From contig NZ_JAFMSX010000001.1 in the NCBI RefSeq assembly GCF_017916425.1, positions 248,001-312,000 of the forward strand: a stretch of DNA of 64,000 nucleotides, in the 5' to 3' direction. This stretch comes from Nocardioides sp. SYSU D00065. GTDB taxonomy: Bacteria > Actinomycetota > Actinomycetes > Propionibacteriales > Nocardioidaceae. Shown here in pieces: positions 62,882 to 64,000 of the stretch. The notes under the pieces are model-generated. The model ran no database searches, had not been told where the DNA came from, and was given only the letters and a program-made list of their open reading frames with translations. The position numbers were made by a program, and so were the translations under genes. How positions within the stretch are numbered: the first letter of the stretch is position 1; each line of letters starts with the position of its first letter.

Positions 62882-64000
62882 CACTCGACGGGCAGACGCG
62901 ACGGCTTGCCGTTGGTCGGCTCGACGCCGTAGCGGCCCAGCACGTAGCCCATGATCCGCGAGAACACGGGGCCGGTGATCGAGCCACCGCCGCCGTCGAC
63001 CCGCGGGGCGTGGACGACGACGTAGACGGTGAAGCGCGGGTCGTCGGCGGGCGCGAAGCCGCCGAAGGACACCGACGTGCTGCCGTCGTAGCCGGTGCCG
63101 TCGGGCGCGACCCGCTGGGCGGTGCCGGTCTTGCCGGCGACGAGGTAGCCGGGCACCTGGGCACCCGGCGCGACGCCGTCCTCGGGGTCGACGACCTTCT
63201 CCATCATCTTGGCGGTCGCGCGGGCGGCGCGCTTGCTGACGACCCGGGTCCGGGTGGCCACGTCGGTGCCGACGGTGACGCCGTCGTCGGTGACCGCGGA
63301 GCCGGCGATGAGGCTCGGGGAGACGCGGACGCCGCCGTTGGCGATCGTGTTCACCGCGGCCGCCATCTGCGCGACGTTGACCGAGAGCGACTGGCCGAAG
63401 GCGACGCGGTCCTTGGTCTGCGACGTCATCGCCTCGCCCGGGGTCAGGATGCCCGGGGTCTCCCCGCGCACGCCGATGTCGGTGCGCTGGCCGAGACCGA
63501 AGCGCTGGAGGTAGTCGACGAGCTGCACCGGGGTGAAGGCGTCGGCTGCCAGCACCGTGCCGATGTTGGAGGACTGGGCGATGATCCCCGCGAGGGTCAG
63601 CCGGATCGTGCCGTGGTCGAACCAGTCGCCGATGACGCGGTCCTGGCGCGCGAGGTTGGGCGGCACCCGGAACCGCTGCCGCGGGAAGGCCTTGCCGGCG
63701 TCGATGAGCGCGGCGGCGGTGAGCACCTTGGCCACCGAGCCCGGCTCGTAGGTCTCGCTCATCGAGCGGGCGCCGAGGTCGCCCTCGTCGGCGACCTCCG
63801 CGGGCTCGTTGGCGTCGAAGGTGGGCACGTCGGCGAGCGCCAGGATCTCCCCGGTGCGGGTGTCCATCACGACCGCTGCGCCGCTCTCGGCGCGGTACTG
63901 CTGGACCGCCTCGGCGAGGACCTTCTGCGTGAACCACTGCAGGTCGCGGTCGATGGTCGTGCGTAGCGGCGCGCCGTCCTTCGCAGCCGTCAGGGTGCTC
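62878..64000 (-). CDS. ftsI: Septal transpeptidase FtsI/PBP2b, C-terminal part
   Basis: Open to the window edge, so the N-terminus is missing; ~373 residues are visible. All three class B penicillin-binding motifs are present: SVAK (catalytic Ser, in YEPGSVAKVLTAAALID), SSN (in IAQSSNIGTVLA) and KTG (in VAGKTGTAQRV), preceded by LRTTIDRDLQWF and VVMDTRTGEILALADVPTFDAN. It cross-links septal peptidoglycan with FtsW. No PASTA domains follow the transpeptidase domain. The stop overlaps murE. Confidence 0.96.
   Translation of the reverse strand, partial: STLTAAKDGAPLRTTIDRDLQWFTQKVLAEAVQQYRAESGAAVVMDTRTGEILALADVPTFDANEPAEVADEGDLGARSMSETYEPGSVAKVLTAAALIDAGKAFPRQRFRVPPNLARQDRVIGDWFDHGTIRLTLAGIIAQSSNIGTVLAADAFTPVQLVDYLQRFGLGQRTDIGVRGETPGILTPGEAMTSQTKDRVAFGQSLSVNVAQMAAAVNTIANGGVRVSPSLIAGSAVTDDGVTVGTDVATRTRVVSKRAARATAKMMEKVVDPEDGVAPGAQVPGYLVAGKTGTAQRVAPDGTGYDGSTSVSFGGFAPADDPRFTVYVVVHAPRVDGGGGSITGPVFSRIMGYVLGRYGVEPTNGKPSRLPVEW

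Overview
The window is very GC-rich, gene-dense actinobacterial DNA. GTG and ATG starts are common, adjacent genes often overlap by 4 nt (ATGA or GTGA), and the content is typical of the class: the dcw cell-division cluster ending in sepF, yggT and wag31/divIVA, a PriA-type HisA, an SsgA-like protein, the ImuA'/ImuB/DnaE2 mutasome, 13E12/DUF222 HNH proteins and several apparently leaderless genes. The gene set and order fit Nocardioides or another Nocardioidaceae. That placement is inferred from synteny and protein character, not from a marker gene. It looks like ordinary chromosome; I saw no insertion sequence, prophage or CRISPR array.

Layout. 1-3.3 kb: tail of an FAD oxidoreductase, idi (isoprenoid supply), a PAS/PAS/GAF/PP2C phosphatase and a 49-residue membrane peptide. 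3.4-10 kb (minus): sulfate uptake operon sbp-cysT-cysW-cysA, followed on the same strand by a two-part protein joining an FAD/NAD(P)-binding half to a TTC38-like TPR half. 10.2-16 kb (plus): SOS-controlled imuA'-imuB-dnaE2. 16-21.2 kb: secreted Ig-like-repeat protein, TetR regulator convergent with an SDR, tRNA-Val(CAC), a PGPGW membrane protein and an SsgA-like cell-division protein. 21.2-24.9 kb: heterodimeric ABC exporter. 25-27.5 kb: polar amino-acid ABC importer. 27.5-36.9 kb: histidine genes in two blocks (hisD-C-B-H and hisA-Nudix-hisF) separated by an island holding a hemerythrin protein, an SRPBCC-like protein, a DUF222-HNH protein and a zinc-ribbon membrane protein.

37-48 kb: LON-domain protein, YbaK, DUF3352 protein, a membrane protein, the replicative polymerase dnaE1, a DUF2332 protein, a GNAT-chorismate-mutase-like fusion, rluD, lspA and a TraR/DksA protein. 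48-64 kb (all minus; transcription runs from high to low coordinate): ftsI (partial)-murE-murF-mraY-murD-ftsW-murG-murC-ftsQ, then a hairpin and the ftsZ leader, then ftsZ-pgeF-yggS-sepF-yggT-wag31. This block builds lipid II (MurE, MurF, MraY, MurD, MurG, MurC), polymerises and cross-links it at the septum (FtsW/FtsI/FtsQ), and positions the division and growth machinery (FtsZ, SepF, Wag31).

Points most worth a second look: the FAD/NAD(P)-TTC38 fusion; the GNAT-chorismate mutase fusion; two LexA-type boxes, one perfect at imuA' and one with a single mismatch at a DUF222-HNH gene, both abutting leaderless starts; a recurrent TANNNT-N6-start layout implying many leaderless mRNAs; a 21-bp element shared by the tetR and SDR promoters; and a perfect 4 x 15-bp tandem repeat at the 3' end of hisC.
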